Shown here piece after piece: positions 42,428-52,548 of a DNA stretch of 64,000 bases. The position numbers were made by a program, and so were the translations under genes. Below the pieces are notes generated by a model that saw only the letters and a list, made by a program, of their open reading frames with translations, was not told where the DNA came from and did not search any database. Origin of the DNA: CAZOEL01 sp964578835. GTDB lineage: Bacteria > Desulfobacterota > Syntrophobacteria > Syntrophobacterales > Syntrophobacteraceae. Location: assembly GCA_964578835.1 (NCBI GenBank), contig CAZOEL010000025.1, positions 1 through 64,000 on the forward strand, written 5' to 3'. Positions within the stretch are counted from its first letter, which is position 1. The number at the start of each line of letters is the position of its first letter.

Positions 42428-44769
42428 TACTTTTTCCCCACTCGCACCGTTGCGTCCCACTCGGCTCCGAGGGGTAGATCTCTGTAGGCTCGACAAAGAT
42501 TGAGGTAAAACTCTGAAGGCCCGTCCTTGCCGTAGAGAGAGCTGGAATAAGCGAGCCACTTGACTGCTGCGTCCCAGTTTCGCCTCTTATAGGAAGCAAG
42601 CCCTTCTGAGAAGGCGGAGCAGAGATCCGTCCTCCTCGCGTCGGCATCATCGATGTGGCAGAGAATTTCATACAGCACAACCGGCATGGACTTCCCGTCC
42701 ACCATGAATGCCCCCACTTCTCGCGCCAGGAAACGGTTAAGCCCGGCAAGCATCTCGCTCGAAGCCAATATGCGGGTTCCGAGATGCTTGTTCACGTTCT
42801 CTATTCTCGAAGCGGTATTGATAACATCGCCGACAGGCCTGTATTCGTAGTGGTTCACTCCGCCGATATTGCCAAGAGACATCTGTCCCGCATGCAATCC
42901 CATTCGAGTGGGAAGCTCGAAGCCTGCCGATGCCTCATTGAACCTCCTCACCACGCTGTCGATAGCGAGGGCTGCGAGGCAGGCCCTTATCCTCGGTTCG
43001 GCGTCATCCTTTTCCCCTGTCCAAAGAGCCATCATGGAGTCGCCCACTATGTCTGAAACCCTGCCTTCGTATGCCGCTATGGGTTGAAAGACGGCCTCGT
43101 AATATCGATTCAGCAGCTCTCTTAGATCCCCGGGATGCATTATCTCAGAAATGGCCGAATACCGCTCGACGTCCGTACAGAGACAAGCGCCATAAACCGT
43201 GTCGCTGCAATTCCTGATATTGGATTGATCTTTTGCCAGTCGATCGACCACGCTGCCGGGAAGATAGAATTGAAAAGCCCTTTTCATGTTTCTGCGCTCC
43301 GAAGCTGCATCGACATATCTCCATAGAACGGCCGAGAAGAATGCCAAAGGCGCCTGAATGAGCAAAGGAACGACCAAGGGGCTCCAGTCGGCGTGATTTT
43401 CAAACCGATGGAGAGCAAACAGAAAGTAAGCAAAAGACGCCCCAACCATCATAGGAGCCGATATGGCGGCGCGTAGAGCATAGCAGGCCCACCCCATAGC
43501 CAGTCCCCAGACAAAGATTATGGCGAGTCGAAGCTTTGCGCCTAATGGCTGTACGTGCACATCCTCAACGATATTCGCAAAGGCGGTAGCAGCGATTTCC
43601 ACCCCGCTTATGTCCACTCCGCTCGATTGAGAGAAAACGGTATGGAATCCATCCGGTTTTTCGACTTGCCGTTTTCCCGTGACTCCGACGAAAACGACTT
43701 TGTCTCTCAAATCAGGAAGCAAAGCTCCGGCTCCCGATCTGTCTTTCCAGTCGAGCGCTTTGTAGTATGGAATTGAATCAACGGCGCCCGGAGGACCGTA
43801 GAAATTGAGATAACGGTGCTCCGGGCCCTGATACATTTTTATGAGAGACCGTAGCGTTCTGGTCTGCGCATCGTTTAAACTGAGCTTCAAGCCCTTCGCA
43901 TTCTCCAGGGCGTGAAGCATTTTCCCGGCAAGCTCAGGCTCCTTTCTAAAGATATCTCTGAGGCCGGATACAAGCTTATCGATCCCTCCGGAACGAAGGG
44001 AGTCCCTTGTCAAGAGAGGCGGCGCATCCGCCAAATGCGGGCTCGCGTGCTTGAGCAGCTCCAGGAAAATATCGTATAGCTCCAGCGAGAATAACTGAAA
44101 GGCCACCACGGGCAAGGTAGGTCGTCCCCCTTTGAACATCCAGTATTGGCTCACTTTGACGGGAACTTTGGGTAGCGGAAACGGGGCGAGCGCAGTCGCA
44201 GATTCTGCAAACAAAGGAAGAGGCTGAAGCAGTTTTTCGGCAACCAGACGGTTGCGCGCTTCTTCTCCCTGGATGATGGGGATCGTGTCTCTCAGGAGAG
44301 CTTCGCACAGAACAACATTGCCGGCAATTCTGAAGGCATCGGCAAGCTCTTGGTCGCCTTCGGCAGAACGAGCATCCTGGAAGAAAACATCGAACACGAT
44401 AGCTCGCGCTCCGGCCCGGACAAGATTTCGAACCACGCGGGCATGGTATGAGCGGGGCCATTCGGCAATTTCGGGGGGCAGGTCAAGGCGGTCTATGGTC
44501 TCCCGATCTATATGGATCACAACGACGTGGGGAGACGAGCGAAGCGCGCCCCGCACATGGAACAGAGCTTCAAGGCCTATGTCCTCTTCCAGGTAAAGCC
44601 CCACGGGGGCGACGCTAATCGCCACGCCTGCAACCGCTGACAGCAGACCTATAATTATTGCCTTTGCCCCATGCGAAATAGCCATACGGATTTCTTCATC
44701 GAAGCCTGAAAGCCTTGAGCGGAAGACAGCCATCCCTCTCAACCCGACTCGCAGCCCATTGAAAAGCAA
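42427..44769 (-). CDS. CHASE2-domain class III nucleotidyl cyclase
   Basis: 780 residues. An N-terminal membrane helix is followed by a periplasmic CHASE2 sensor domain (HVVVIHIDRETIDRL, ARAIVFDVFFQD, up to DKVVFVGVTG), then two to three closely spaced membrane helices (about 410-490) and a class III cyclase domain (about 535-700). Metal-binding Asp residues are in CTDVERYS and VGDSMMALW, and the NTASRIEN transition-state residues are present. The Lys that selects adenine in typical adenylyl cyclases is replaced by Asp (SDIVGD), so ATP versus GTP preference is open. The last ~80 residues are extra. The start is the first ATG; no clear ribosome-binding site was seen. Confidence 0.88.
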   Translation of the reverse strand: MLFNGLRVGLRGMAVFRSRLSGFDEEIRMAISHGAKAIIIGLLSAVAGVAISVAPVGLYLEEDIGLEALFHVRGALRSSPHVVVIHIDRETIDRLDLPPEIAEWPRSYHARVVRNLVRAGARAIVFDVFFQDARSAEGDQELADAFRIAGNVVLCEALLRDTIPIIQGEEARNRLVAEKLLQPLPLFAESATALAPFPLPKVPVKVSQYWMFKGGRPTLPVVAFQLFSLELYDIFLELLKHASPHLADAPPLLTRDSLRSGGIDKLVSGLRDIFRKEPELAGKMLHALENAKGLKLSLNDAQTRTLRSLIKMYQGPEHRYLNFYGPPGAVDSIPYYKALDWKDRSGAGALLPDLRDKVVFVGVTGKRQVEKPDGFHTVFSQSSGVDISGVEIAATAFANIVEDVHVQPLGAKLRLAIIFVWGLAMGWACYALRAAISAPMMVGASFAYFLFALHRFENHADWSPLVVPLLIQAPLAFFSAVLWRYVDAASERRNMKRAFQFYLPGSVVDRLAKDQSNIRNCSDTVYGACLCTDVERYSAISEIMHPGDLRELLNRYYEAVFQPIAAYEGRVSDIVGDSMMALWTGEKDDAEPRIRACLAALAIDSVVRRFNEASAGFELPTRMGLHAGQMSLGNIGGVNHYEYRPVGDVINTASRIENVNKHLGTRILASSEMLAGLNRFLAREVGAFMVDGKSMPVVLYEILCHIDDADARRTDLCSAFSEGLASYKRRNWDAAVKWLAYSSSLYGKDGPSEFYLNLCRAYRDLPLGAEWDATVRVGKK

Positions 44770-44795
44770 AGCGCTCTACCAAAACGTCCGACAGA

Positions 44796-44904
44796 GGCGC
44801 CAATCAAGTTGGCGCCATCAACCAAATTGGCGCCTCACTCGGAGATCTAATTGAACATTGCTCGTTTACCGAACTCAATAAAGCGCCAACTCGGTTGGCG
44901 CTTT
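44796..44904. repeat. TTGGCGC hairpin cluster
   Basis: GGCGCCAA-TCAAG-TTGGCGCC (44796-44816), a further TTGGCGCC (44827-44834), and AAAGCGCCAA-CTCGG-TTGGCGCTTT (44880-44904). The last is a perfect 10-bp stem with A/T ends, like a bidirectional terminator. They sit just upstream of the cyclase start, where terminators are not expected, so regulatory use is possible. Confidence 0.6.
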
Positions 44905-45140
44905 CACGTCCTTCAGATAGACAAAGAAACAGACGATCGGCTAGCCCAGATATGACAAAAATAATCTTTAAATCAAATATTTACATAAAGGCGTCGATCT
45001 TTGTGAGCACTCTCCCGTTTTCTTGGCCTGCTTATTGCTCAAACTAAGATCAGCCACGCGCCTTCTAGCTGCACAGCGCAAGTTGTTCATCAGATGGCGG
45101 TGGGTGTGGCCTTTGCTTCAGACGCAAGGCGCCTTGGGTT

Positions 45141-45177
45141 GACAGCGGGGAGGAGGTTTCCGCCACTCCCCGCTGTC
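45141..45177. repeat. 12-bp perfect inverted repeat
   Basis: GACAGCGGGGAG (45141-45152) pairs with CTCCCCGCTGTC (45166-45177) around a 13-nt loop. It lies in the 755-bp interval between the cyclase and DUF2892 genes. No protein-like frame was found in the rest of this interval. Confidence 0.65.
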
Positions 45178-45524
45178 GGTACCTGAAAGAGAGTGTGAAA
45201 TCATTTGCAAATGCAAGCGCCCTGTTTCCTCAGTCGCAGGAGGTGGGCGCCGGCAGATGCGCCTATTCGCCCCCCATCGCGATCATTGATCGCGTTTTCC
45301 CGCCTGTCCGCATTGGAGACCGGCCGCGCGCGGCGGCCGGACACGCTGCCGGGACGAGCCTTTCTCAAACACTGGCGTGCAGCTTTTTTCCTTCCTTTAT
45401 TCCCGCTTTTTCTATAATCTCAATTCACTGAGACGTTTATTGCGCTACGCAGCCGGTATGGCGGGCAACGCCGCCAAAGCCACTCGATACATCTTTTCAC
45501 TCGACAGTCCAAAGGAGAATTATC

Positions 45525-45728
45525 ATGTCCATTGACCGACTGGTGCTCGGATTTGCAGGAAGCCTCATCCTCATTAGTCTGATTTTGGCGTTGATCTACA
45601 CTCCTTTCTGGCTTTGCCTCACCGCCTTCGTCGGCGGCAATCTTCTCCAGGCGTCCATCACGGGCTTTTGTCCCCTGGCGAAGATCCTCAAAGCTCTTGG
45701 CGTCAAGCCCGGAGCCGCCTTCAAATAG
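45525..45728 (+). CDS. DUF2892-family small membrane protein
   Basis: 67 residues with two hydrophobic segments (about 8-27 and 29-45) and the conserved end TGFCPLAKILKALGVKPG of DUF2892 proteins, which resemble the membrane anchor of YgaP-type rhodaneses. There is no rhodanese domain attached or nearby. AAAGGAG seven bases before the ATG supports the start. The gene ends 8 bp inside the convergent RND pump gene. Function unknown; a conserved Cys in GFCPL may be redox-active. Confidence 0.85.
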   Translation: MSIDRLVLGFAGSLILISLILALIYTPFWLCLTAFVGGNLLQASITGFCPLAKILKALGVKPGAAFK

Positions 45729-48700
45729 AACCCGCGGCCTTATCCCCGTACGCCATATAGTAGACCAGGGGCACCACGATCAGGGTGAAGAAGGTCGAAA
45801 CCGTGATGCCGAAAATCAGCGCCCACGCCAAGCCGGAGAATATGGGATCCAGGGTGATGGGCCACGCGGCGAGCATGGCCGCAAAGGATGTGAGAAAAAT
45901 AGGCCTGGTCCTCAGAGCTCCTGCTTCAACAAGAGACCTCACAAGGGGCTTTCCCTCTTTCTTTCGCTCTTCGACAAATTCTATGAGTAGAATCGAATTT
46001 CTGGTGGCGATTCCAGCCAGGGCAATCATCCCGATCATGGCTGTCGCCGTGAAGTAGACCGGATTTTCAAATCCGCCTACCTGACGGCTCGAAACAAGGT
46101 TCAGAAGCCAAAAACCGGGCAAGATTCCGATCACGGAAAGAGGCAGGGCGATGAGCTGGATCGCGGGCAGGAGATAACTCTGCGTCTGGTAAAGAAGCAG
46201 GATATAGATCCCCAGCACGGCGACCCCGAAGGCGATGCCAAGGTCTCTGAAAACCCGCACGGTAATATCCCATTCCCCCTCCCCGGACCAAATCACTTCA
46301 AAGCCTTCAAGCTCGGGAGCATTTTTCACCTTATCTTCAAGCGCGAACACGGCTTCGGGCGGAGGCAGTCCCGCCGTTTCGCCGAAAACATAGACAACAG
46401 GCTTGAGATTCTTATGATAGACAGGCTGATCGATGACATCACGCTCGAAGCTTCCCAAATCCGTGAGAAAAACTCCCCGGCCCGACGCCCCTTTTAGCGT
46501 TAGCTGCCCGAGATAAGCTTCGAGCGCTTTCTCTTCTTTGGGAAACTGCAGTCTTATAACTGTCGGATTGACTTCGTTGTCAAGGTGGATCGAGCCCGCT
46601 GGGGAGCCCAGAACCGTCCCCTGGAGGGCTTCAGCGATCTGGCGATTCGATATCCCATGAAGGGCCGCTTTGGCTCGGTCGACATGAAATACGGTTTTTC
46701 GCTGGCCGGCTACCAGCACGTCATCCACGTCTACAACTCCTTGCGTTCCTTCCATCAGGCTTCGCACCTTCGCAGCAGCCAGCCCGAGCTCATGATAGGG
46801 TTGTCCTATACGGCCGTAGATTTCCGCCACGAGCGTCGCGATTACGGGCGGACCCGGAGGAGTCTCGACAATCTTTATGTTTGCGCCATGCCTGTCGGCG
46901 ATCCTTTTCAGATCCTCTCTCAGCCTCAATCCTATGGCATGGCTCTGTTCGGCCCTGAGCTTCTTTCCGATAAAATTCATGCGCACATCGGCGACATTGC
47001 TTCCCTGCCTCAGGTAATAATGCCGAACCAGTCCGTTGAAATCCATGGGACTCGATGTCCCCGCGAAAAGGGTCACATCGGTCACTTCCGGGATTCTAAC
47101 AATGTAGTCCGCAATCGCCTGAGCGGCGGCCTCCGTCGATTCGAGGCTTGCGCCTTCGGGCATGTCCACCACCACCTGGAGCTCGCTTTTGTTGTCAAAA
47201 GGAAGCATTTTGAGAGGGACTCTCTGAGAGAGCACAAGCCAGACGGCGAAGCAAAGCAGTGCGCCGACTCCCCCGATGATCGCCCATCGCAAGCTTCTCG
47301 AGCGGATGATAGACTCCATGATCCCGTTGTAGATCTTATAGAGGCTCGTTTCTTCCAACGAGGAACGCTCTTCGTGCGGTTGTTTGTAGACCCCGCCAAG
47401 CATGTGAAGCGAAAGCCAGGGCGTAATGGTGAAGGCGACAACCAGGCTCATGAGCATGGCGACGGGAACGTTCAGCGCCATAGGAGCCATGTAGGGCCCC
47501 ATCATGCCCGTTATAAAGAACATGGGCACAAAGGATATGATGACCGCGAGCGTAGCCAGGATAATCGGCGGCCGCACTTCGTTAACAGCGCTCACCACCG
47601 CCCGGAAGGGGGGCTCTTTTCGCATGGTGAAATGGCGATGAATGTTTTCGACATCCACTATGGGGTCGTCCACGACCAGTCCCAGGGAGAGGATTAGGGC
47701 GAAAAGCGTAACCCGGTTTATGGTGTAGCCGAGGAAGAGGTTGATAAGCAGAGTGAAGGCGAAGGTGACCGGCACGGCGAGAGCGATGATGATCCCCTCG
47801 CGCCACCCAAGGCTGTAGGCAAGCAGGAGCACCACGATGGCGATAGCCACAAGGAGCGCTTCGACCAACTCGTTTACCTTCTCATCGGCCGAATGGCCGT
47901 AGTCTCTCGTGACGCGAAGCTCCACCCCGGCGGGCAGCACCTCATGGGCGAACCTCTCGGCTTCTTTCCTTATCTCCTCGGACACCCAAACCGCGTTCGT
48001 TCCCTTTCGCTTGGCGACGGCCACGGTCACGGCCGGATAGTCGCGGAACCTTTCTATGCCCGCCGGAGCACCTTCCTCCGATGCAGGATCGAGTGAGGAG
48101 TATGCGCGCTCGCCAAACATGATGCGGGTGTAGACGGCGGGCTCGGCAGGACCATCTTCGACCGAGGCGACATCCTTGAGGTATACCGGCCTCATTTGTG
48201 AAACGCCCACAACGATGTTCTCAACTTCTTTAGCCGACATCAAAAACCGCCCTGCATCAAGCCGAACCACCTCGTTTCCGGAAACAAGGCTTCCGGCGGG
48301 AAGCGCCGCGTTTGCCGCCTGCAGGGCGCCCTGGACATCCTGATAACCGATGTTCCGCCCGGCCATCATCTGAGGATCGAGGCGCACGGAGATCTCTCTT
48401 GGTCTTCCTCCCACGATGTAGGTCCGTCCCGCGTTTTCCACAGCCTGAAGACGTATTTCCAACTCCTCGGCCATCCGGCGAAGATCGAAATCGTTGTAAC
48501 GGTTGCTGAAAAGCGTGAGGTTGACGACCGGGACATCGTCGATTTCGACCGGCTTCACCACCCATCCCGCAATGCCCGCGGGCGCCAAATCTATATTGGA
48601 TTGAATCTTGTTGTAGAGCTTGACCCAGCTCCGCTCTCTGTCCTCCCCGACAAAGAAGCGCACAGTGACGATGGCCTGGGAAGGAAAGCTCGTCGAGTAC

Positions 48701-49005
48701 ACATATTCCACGCCATCTATCTGGTAGAGCAGCTTCTCGAGGCGGGTCGCCACCTGCCGCTCAACCTCCCGAGCCGACGCCCCCGGCATGCTGACGAGCA
48801 CATCGGCTATGGGGACTATGATCTGCGGATCCTCCTCTCGGGGAGTCACCCAAAGGGCTACTATGCCCGCAATAAGGCTGATCAGAATGAGTAAAACGGA
48901 GAGATTGCCCTTGAGGAACGCCTCGACGATCCGAGTCATCCAATGATGCTCGCCCTCTGCGCGCTGATCCTCCGATGAATGATGCGGGGTGGGATGATCG
49001 CTCAT
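45721..49005 (-). CDS. RND efflux transporter permease (AcrB family)
   Basis: A 1094-residue inner-membrane proton-driven pump with the standard twelve-helix, two-porter-domain layout. The N terminus has an extra soluble stretch of ~20 residues, rich in His and acidic residues (PTPHHSSEDQ). The proton-relay Asp pair is in GLVVDDPIVDVEN in TM4, as in AcrB/MexB. The sequence is closer to the HAE1-like multidrug branch than to the metal-exporting CusA branch, but substrate is not predictable. Its start overlaps the adaptor gene stop by 4 bp, forming an outer membrane factor-adaptor-pump operon. Confidence 0.92.
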   Translation of the reverse strand: MSDHPTPHHSSEDQRAEGEHHWMTRIVEAFLKGNLSVLLILISLIAGIVALWVTPREEDPQIIVPIADVLVSMPGASAREVERQVATRLEKLLYQIDGVEYVYSTSFPSQAIVTVRFFVGEDRERSWVKLYNKIQSNIDLAPAGIAGWVVKPVEIDDVPVVNLTLFSNRYNDFDLRRMAEELEIRLQAVENAGRTYIVGGRPREISVRLDPQMMAGRNIGYQDVQGALQAANAALPAGSLVSGNEVVRLDAGRFLMSAKEVENIVVGVSQMRPVYLKDVASVEDGPAEPAVYTRIMFGERAYSSLDPASEEGAPAGIERFRDYPAVTVAVAKRKGTNAVWVSEEIRKEAERFAHEVLPAGVELRVTRDYGHSADEKVNELVEALLVAIAIVVLLLAYSLGWREGIIIALAVPVTFAFTLLINLFLGYTINRVTLFALILSLGLVVDDPIVDVENIHRHFTMRKEPPFRAVVSAVNEVRPPIILATLAVIISFVPMFFITGMMGPYMAPMALNVPVAMLMSLVVAFTITPWLSLHMLGGVYKQPHEERSSLEETSLYKIYNGIMESIIRSRSLRWAIIGGVGALLCFAVWLVLSQRVPLKMLPFDNKSELQVVVDMPEGASLESTEAAAQAIADYIVRIPEVTDVTLFAGTSSPMDFNGLVRHYYLRQGSNVADVRMNFIGKKLRAEQSHAIGLRLREDLKRIADRHGANIKIVETPPGPPVIATLVAEIYGRIGQPYHELGLAAAKVRSLMEGTQGVVDVDDVLVAGQRKTVFHVDRAKAALHGISNRQIAEALQGTVLGSPAGSIHLDNEVNPTVIRLQFPKEEKALEAYLGQLTLKGASGRGVFLTDLGSFERDVIDQPVYHKNLKPVVYVFGETAGLPPPEAVFALEDKVKNAPELEGFEVIWSGEGEWDITVRVFRDLGIAFGVAVLGIYILLLYQTQSYLLPAIQLIALPLSVIGILPGFWLLNLVSSRQVGGFENPVYFTATAMIGMIALAGIATRNSILLIEFVEERKKEGKPLVRSLVEAGALRTRPIFLTSFAAMLAAWPITLDPIFSGLAWALIFGITVSTFFTLIVVPLVYYMAYGDKAAGSI

Positions 49006-50228
49006 GGCAGGACGACCTCCTCGCCTTCATTGAGGCCGGAGAGCGCTTCGACAAAGCCATCGTGGCGCTTGCCCAATGTAACGAATCTTCTCTGAGGATA
49101 GCCTTCCGCATCAAGAACGTCGACTAGATAAAGCTGGCCGACTTCGCGCACGGCCTTTTCGGGAACGACCAAAGCCTCATAGCTGCCGCGGGAGATGCCA
49201 AGGCGTCCGAAGAGGCCGCTTGTCAATCCAGGCTCAGGCGGCAGGCTCACCTTGACCAGCACCGTTCGAGTGCTCGGGTCGGAGTGGGGAATGATTTCCC
49301 GCAATGTCCCCGGGAGCGTCTTGTTTAGGGCCTCTACGGAAACGTCAATTTCCTGGCCGATCTTCAGAAAAGGGACGAGAGATTCCGAAAGAAAAGCATG
49401 GAGCTCAGGCCGGGAGGAGGTTTCAATATAGAAGAGAGGTTGCCCCGGTGAAGCCATATCGCCGACGCTCGCCATCTTCCGCGTGACTCGCCCCGAGAAT
49501 GGGGCGCGGATGACCGCATAATCGAGCATGGCGCGCGCCTCGGCTACTGCGGCCTCAGCCTGCTCTTTCAGCGCCCTGGATCTGGAGATCTCCCGCTGCG
49601 CCGCCTCCACTTCCTGGAGAGTGGCAGCAAGATGCGCTTCAATCATATCCTTTTGAGCGCGCGCGTGCTCAAGCTGCTGGCCGGTCGCCGCCCGGGAGCG
49701 CTCGAGATCGACGTATCGGCGGTAGTCGGAGACCACTTTTTCCCTGTTCGCGCGCGCCGACTGCACTTGAGCCTTTGTCGCCGTCAGCCGCGCCTTGGCG
49801 ACTTCCGTGGCCTGCTCAATCGCGGCAACCTGAGATTGAGCTTGTTTCAATTTCGCCAGGATATCTCGATCGTCAAGCCGCGCGAGGATGGTCGCGGAAG
49901 AGCCGCCTTCGGGCCCAACAACCCGATCCCCTTCACGAACAAGGATCTCCTTCACCTGAGCCATGATGCGAGTGGACACTTGAGCCTCGGTCTGCGCCCC
50001 TACGCTTCCCGATTGCTCGATTACGAGGGGAAAGCTTTGCTTGGCAGCCTTAAACGTTGTGAGCTTCTGAGGCAGCGGTTTGCGCGTGGGAGGGCCGGGC
50101 TCTACTTTTTCTATGAAGAACCCCGAAAGCCAAAGCATCATCAGGATGAGCAGCGCGAGAACTACGGAGGCCTTCACAACTTCTCGAATAACTTTTCGGC
50201 GATCCCTTGCTTCCACTTCCGTTGTCAT
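49002..50228 (-). CDS. RND efflux periplasmic adaptor (membrane fusion protein)
   Basis: 408 residues. An N-terminal membrane anchor (about 16-32) leads into a biotinyl-lipoyl-like half, a long alpha-hairpin (TEVAKARLTATKAQVQSARANR, REISRSRALKEQAEAAVAEA), the second lipoyl half (VIRAPFSGRVTRK) and a beta-barrel. It bridges the inner-membrane pump to the TolC-like channel. It overlaps both neighbours by 4 bp, so the three parts are made together. Confidence 0.92.
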   Translation of the reverse strand: MTTEVEARDRRKVIREVVKASVVLALLILMMLWLSGFFIEKVEPGPPTRKPLPQKLTTFKAAKQSFPLVIEQSGSVGAQTEAQVSTRIMAQVKEILVREGDRVVGPEGGSSATILARLDDRDILAKLKQAQSQVAAIEQATEVAKARLTATKAQVQSARANREKVVSDYRRYVDLERSRAATGQQLEHARAQKDMIEAHLAATLQEVEAAQREISRSRALKEQAEAAVAEARAMLDYAVIRAPFSGRVTRKMASVGDMASPGQPLFYIETSSRPELHAFLSESLVPFLKIGQEIDVSVEALNKTLPGTLREIIPHSDPSTRTVLVKVSLPPEPGLTSGLFGRLGISRGSYEALVVPEKAVREVGQLYLVDVLDAEGYPQRRFVTLGKRHDGFVEALSGLNEGEEVVLP

Positions 50229-51709
50229 TTGGACTCCTCCGTAAGCATTCCGTCTGCAAAATCTCCGAGGGATTTTCTCAGCAGCGCCTGAGCGATTCTC
50301 GCTTCAAAAAGAGCGGCCGTACGCGAGACCTCCGCCCGATTCCAGGCCAGCTCCGCCTGAAGCAGCGAATCGACCCCCGCGACCTCGTTGCGATACAGAT
50401 TGCGGACTTCATCGAGAGCTTGTTCAGCCCACTCGCTTCGTTCATCGGCGACGCGGGCTTTTTCCGAAGCTTCCTCCAGCGCCAGAGCGGCCTGATTGAC
50501 TTCCAGCGCAATATCGAGCTCGATCTGTTTTCCGCGCGCTTCGATCTCCTTGAGGCGGGCTTTGGCTTCGCGAATTCTCGACATGCTGACTCCTCCCTCG
50601 AAGATGGGCCAGGAGGCCTGCAGTCCCAGCATCCAACTATCGGCGCTCCCATCCAGCTTCTCGGAATCCACCTCATACTGAGCGTTTGCTCCCAACCTCG
50701 GAAGAAGCCCGCCTTTTGCCGACTTCACCCGCTCTTCAGCGGATTGGATGAGCGCTTTCACCGAAGCCATCTCAGGACGATTGCTCAGCGCCTGTCGAAC
50801 CAAAGAGGCGGAATCTGCATCGGATGCCGGCGGCATGGACTCGAGAGACAGAGCCAGAGCGGGGCCAGGAATCTCCTCAGAGCCGATGGGACGGGCAATG
50901 AGCCGTTCCAGAGCCGCCTGTAGCTTCCGTGCTCCCGTACGGGCCGTAAGCAGGTTCTCCTGCGCCTCTGAGACGCGAACCTTCAAGCGCAAAAGCTCGC
51001 TCGGAAGGGCCATTTGAGCCCGCCCTCTCGCTTCGCCAATCTGATGGTCGGTCATCGCCGATCCGAGAGCCCGCTCCGCAACGCCAATGAAGCTAAGAGC
51101 GCTCAGCCAGCGGTAATAAGTTTCCGTAACCTTCGACACGAGCTGGTTTCGCCCCGCTTTGAGCTCGGCTTCCGTAGATCGATGCATCGCCATGGCCGCT
51201 TTGCGCTCATGCCAGCGGCTTCCGCCCTGGAAAAGCACCCACTCCGCCTGCGCTTTCGAGCCGAAATTCTGCTGCTCGCCGGGGTCGTTGAAGTTCACAT
51301 TGGGTTCGAGCCTTCGCTGGTTGATAATGTGCATGAGGGCGAAAACCGGATTGTCTGTGATGTTGAAATCTCCGGACAGCACAAGCCGGGGATAGAAGGA
51401 TGCTTCCGCCTGCGCAACCTGTTCGGCGGCAGCGGTTATCCTCTGAGTGATCTGGATGAGCTCGGGGTTAGCCTTTAGGGCTTCATCGATCGCCGCATCC
51501 AGAGTAAGGTAGCCTTTGGGCTCTTGCGCAGGAAGCTTTGATTCTTCCTGTTGCTGAAGGACGGCCGAAGGAGGTGGAAGAGAAAAGGCAGCTTCCCGAT
51601 GTTGGGACTGCTCGCGCCAGCTACAGCTAGGGCAAAGCAGAATAACCAAAAGATAAATCCACGCTCCGTTCGGGATTCGCGCAAACAGAAAGAACAGTCG
51701 CCCACTCAT
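50225..51709 (-). CDS. TolC-family outer membrane efflux protein
   Basis: About 494 residues from the ATG at 51709, which has AGAGG seven bases upstream; the longer open frame is not signal-peptide-like. A hydrophobic N terminus ends in LLCPSCSW, a possible lipobox though not a classical one, suggesting a NodT/OprM-type lipoprotein. The body carries two TolC repeats with long helices (LDAAIDEALKANPELI; EQALDEVRNLYRNEVAG). It is the first gene of the efflux operon. No regulator lies next to it, so control is unknown. Confidence 0.9.
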   Translation of the reverse strand: MSGRLFFLFARIPNGAWIYLLVILLCPSCSWREQSQHREAAFSLPPPSAVLQQQEESKLPAQEPKGYLTLDAAIDEALKANPELIQITQRITAAAEQVAQAEASFYPRLVLSGDFNITDNPVFALMHIINQRRLEPNVNFNDPGEQQNFGSKAQAEWVLFQGGSRWHERKAAMAMHRSTEAELKAGRNQLVSKVTETYYRWLSALSFIGVAERALGSAMTDHQIGEARGRAQMALPSELLRLKVRVSEAQENLLTARTGARKLQAALERLIARPIGSEEIPGPALALSLESMPPASDADSASLVRQALSNRPEMASVKALIQSAEERVKSAKGGLLPRLGANAQYEVDSEKLDGSADSWMLGLQASWPIFEGGVSMSRIREAKARLKEIEARGKQIELDIALEVNQAALALEEASEKARVADERSEWAEQALDEVRNLYRNEVAGVDSLLQAELAWNRAEVSRTAALFEARIAQALLRKSLGDFADGMLTEESK

Positions 51710-51922
51710 ACGCATCCTCTCATCCATCTTTGAATATGAATAACATCGACAACTGGCGCCTAATTTACAAATGGATCCGTCAGATAGCAATAGAGTCGCT
51801 CGTATGATATTGTGCTGAACCGAATATGCGATCGGAAAGGAGCCTTCACGAAGAGGGCAAAAGCTAATAGGCATGACGACGCCGGTCATGCGCCGGCGTC
51901 CTACTGGAAACACCCCGCATAT

Positions 51923-52516
51923 TCAATCTATGATGCTATGTCCAACGAGCAAGACGATCACGAGCAAACCGAGGGACAGGGGGTGTGTATGGATTTGGTA
52001 GACAGTCCTTCGCATACTCTTGGGACTGATCCTGAATTTTATTACCATGCCTATAGCGGCAAGCGAGGCCATTATTGTCAACCCCCATTCCGGAAGAGAA
52101 CTTGACCTGCAATGCGATAGGCTAAAATGGATAGAGGCCAGCAGTAGAGCCAACAGATTCAAAGTGTAATGCAGGGGCATCAGATACTTCTTTTGAGCCT
52201 GGTTGAACCGTTTCAACCGGTCTTTGAGACTTTCAGCCATAGCGGTGTTGTGAATGAGCCCTCTGATCAGTAAGCTAAGCAAAACCGGCAAATTTGCGGC
52301 GCCAAATATCCAGGCGGCAAACTCTCCTGTCAGCTCATTTCCTTTATCACCTCTCCCATGTCCAGACGTGGAGAATGCGCTCCCGCCAAAATGCTTCCCT
52401 TTGTAACCGTGATCATCAGCAAGCGCATCAGGGTGAGAAGTCGCTAAACAAAAACCGGAAAGCAGAAGCATACCTACCAACAGAGCTCTGATAAATGATC
52501 TATTCCGATTCTGCAT
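51923..52516 (-). CDS. Membrane protein with conserved helix histidines
   Basis: About 197 residues from the ATG at 52516. A signal peptide ends near ALA-DD, followed by a short glycine/His-rich segment (DDHGYKGKHFGG) and four membrane helices. His residues sit on helices 2-4 (PLHYTLNLLALLLASIHF, HTHPLSLGLLVIVLLVGHS), reminiscent of b-type heme ligands in cytochrome b or ferric-reductase-like proteins. This is an inference; no family is assigned. It lies 32 bp after the upstream hypothetical gene on the same strand. A TTG at 52552 overlapping that gene's stop is an alternative start. Confidence 0.65.
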   Translation of the reverse strand: MQNRNRSFIRALLVGMLLLSGFCLATSHPDALADDHGYKGKHFGGSAFSTSGHGRGDKGNELTGEFAAWIFGAANLPVLLSLLIRGLIHNTAMAESLKDRLKRFNQAQKKYLMPLHYTLNLLALLLASIHFSLSHCRSSSLPEWGLTIMASLAAIGMVIKFRISPKSMRRTVYQIHTHPLSLGLLVIVLLVGHSIID

Positions 52517-52548
52517 TTCTGTCTCTTCCTTCTTTTTTCCCGAACAAC

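Noticed and set aside
45195..45431. 78-codon frame upstream of the DUF2892 gene
   Set aside because: No ribosome-binding site or protein-like features; it covers GC-rich palindromic intergenic DNA.
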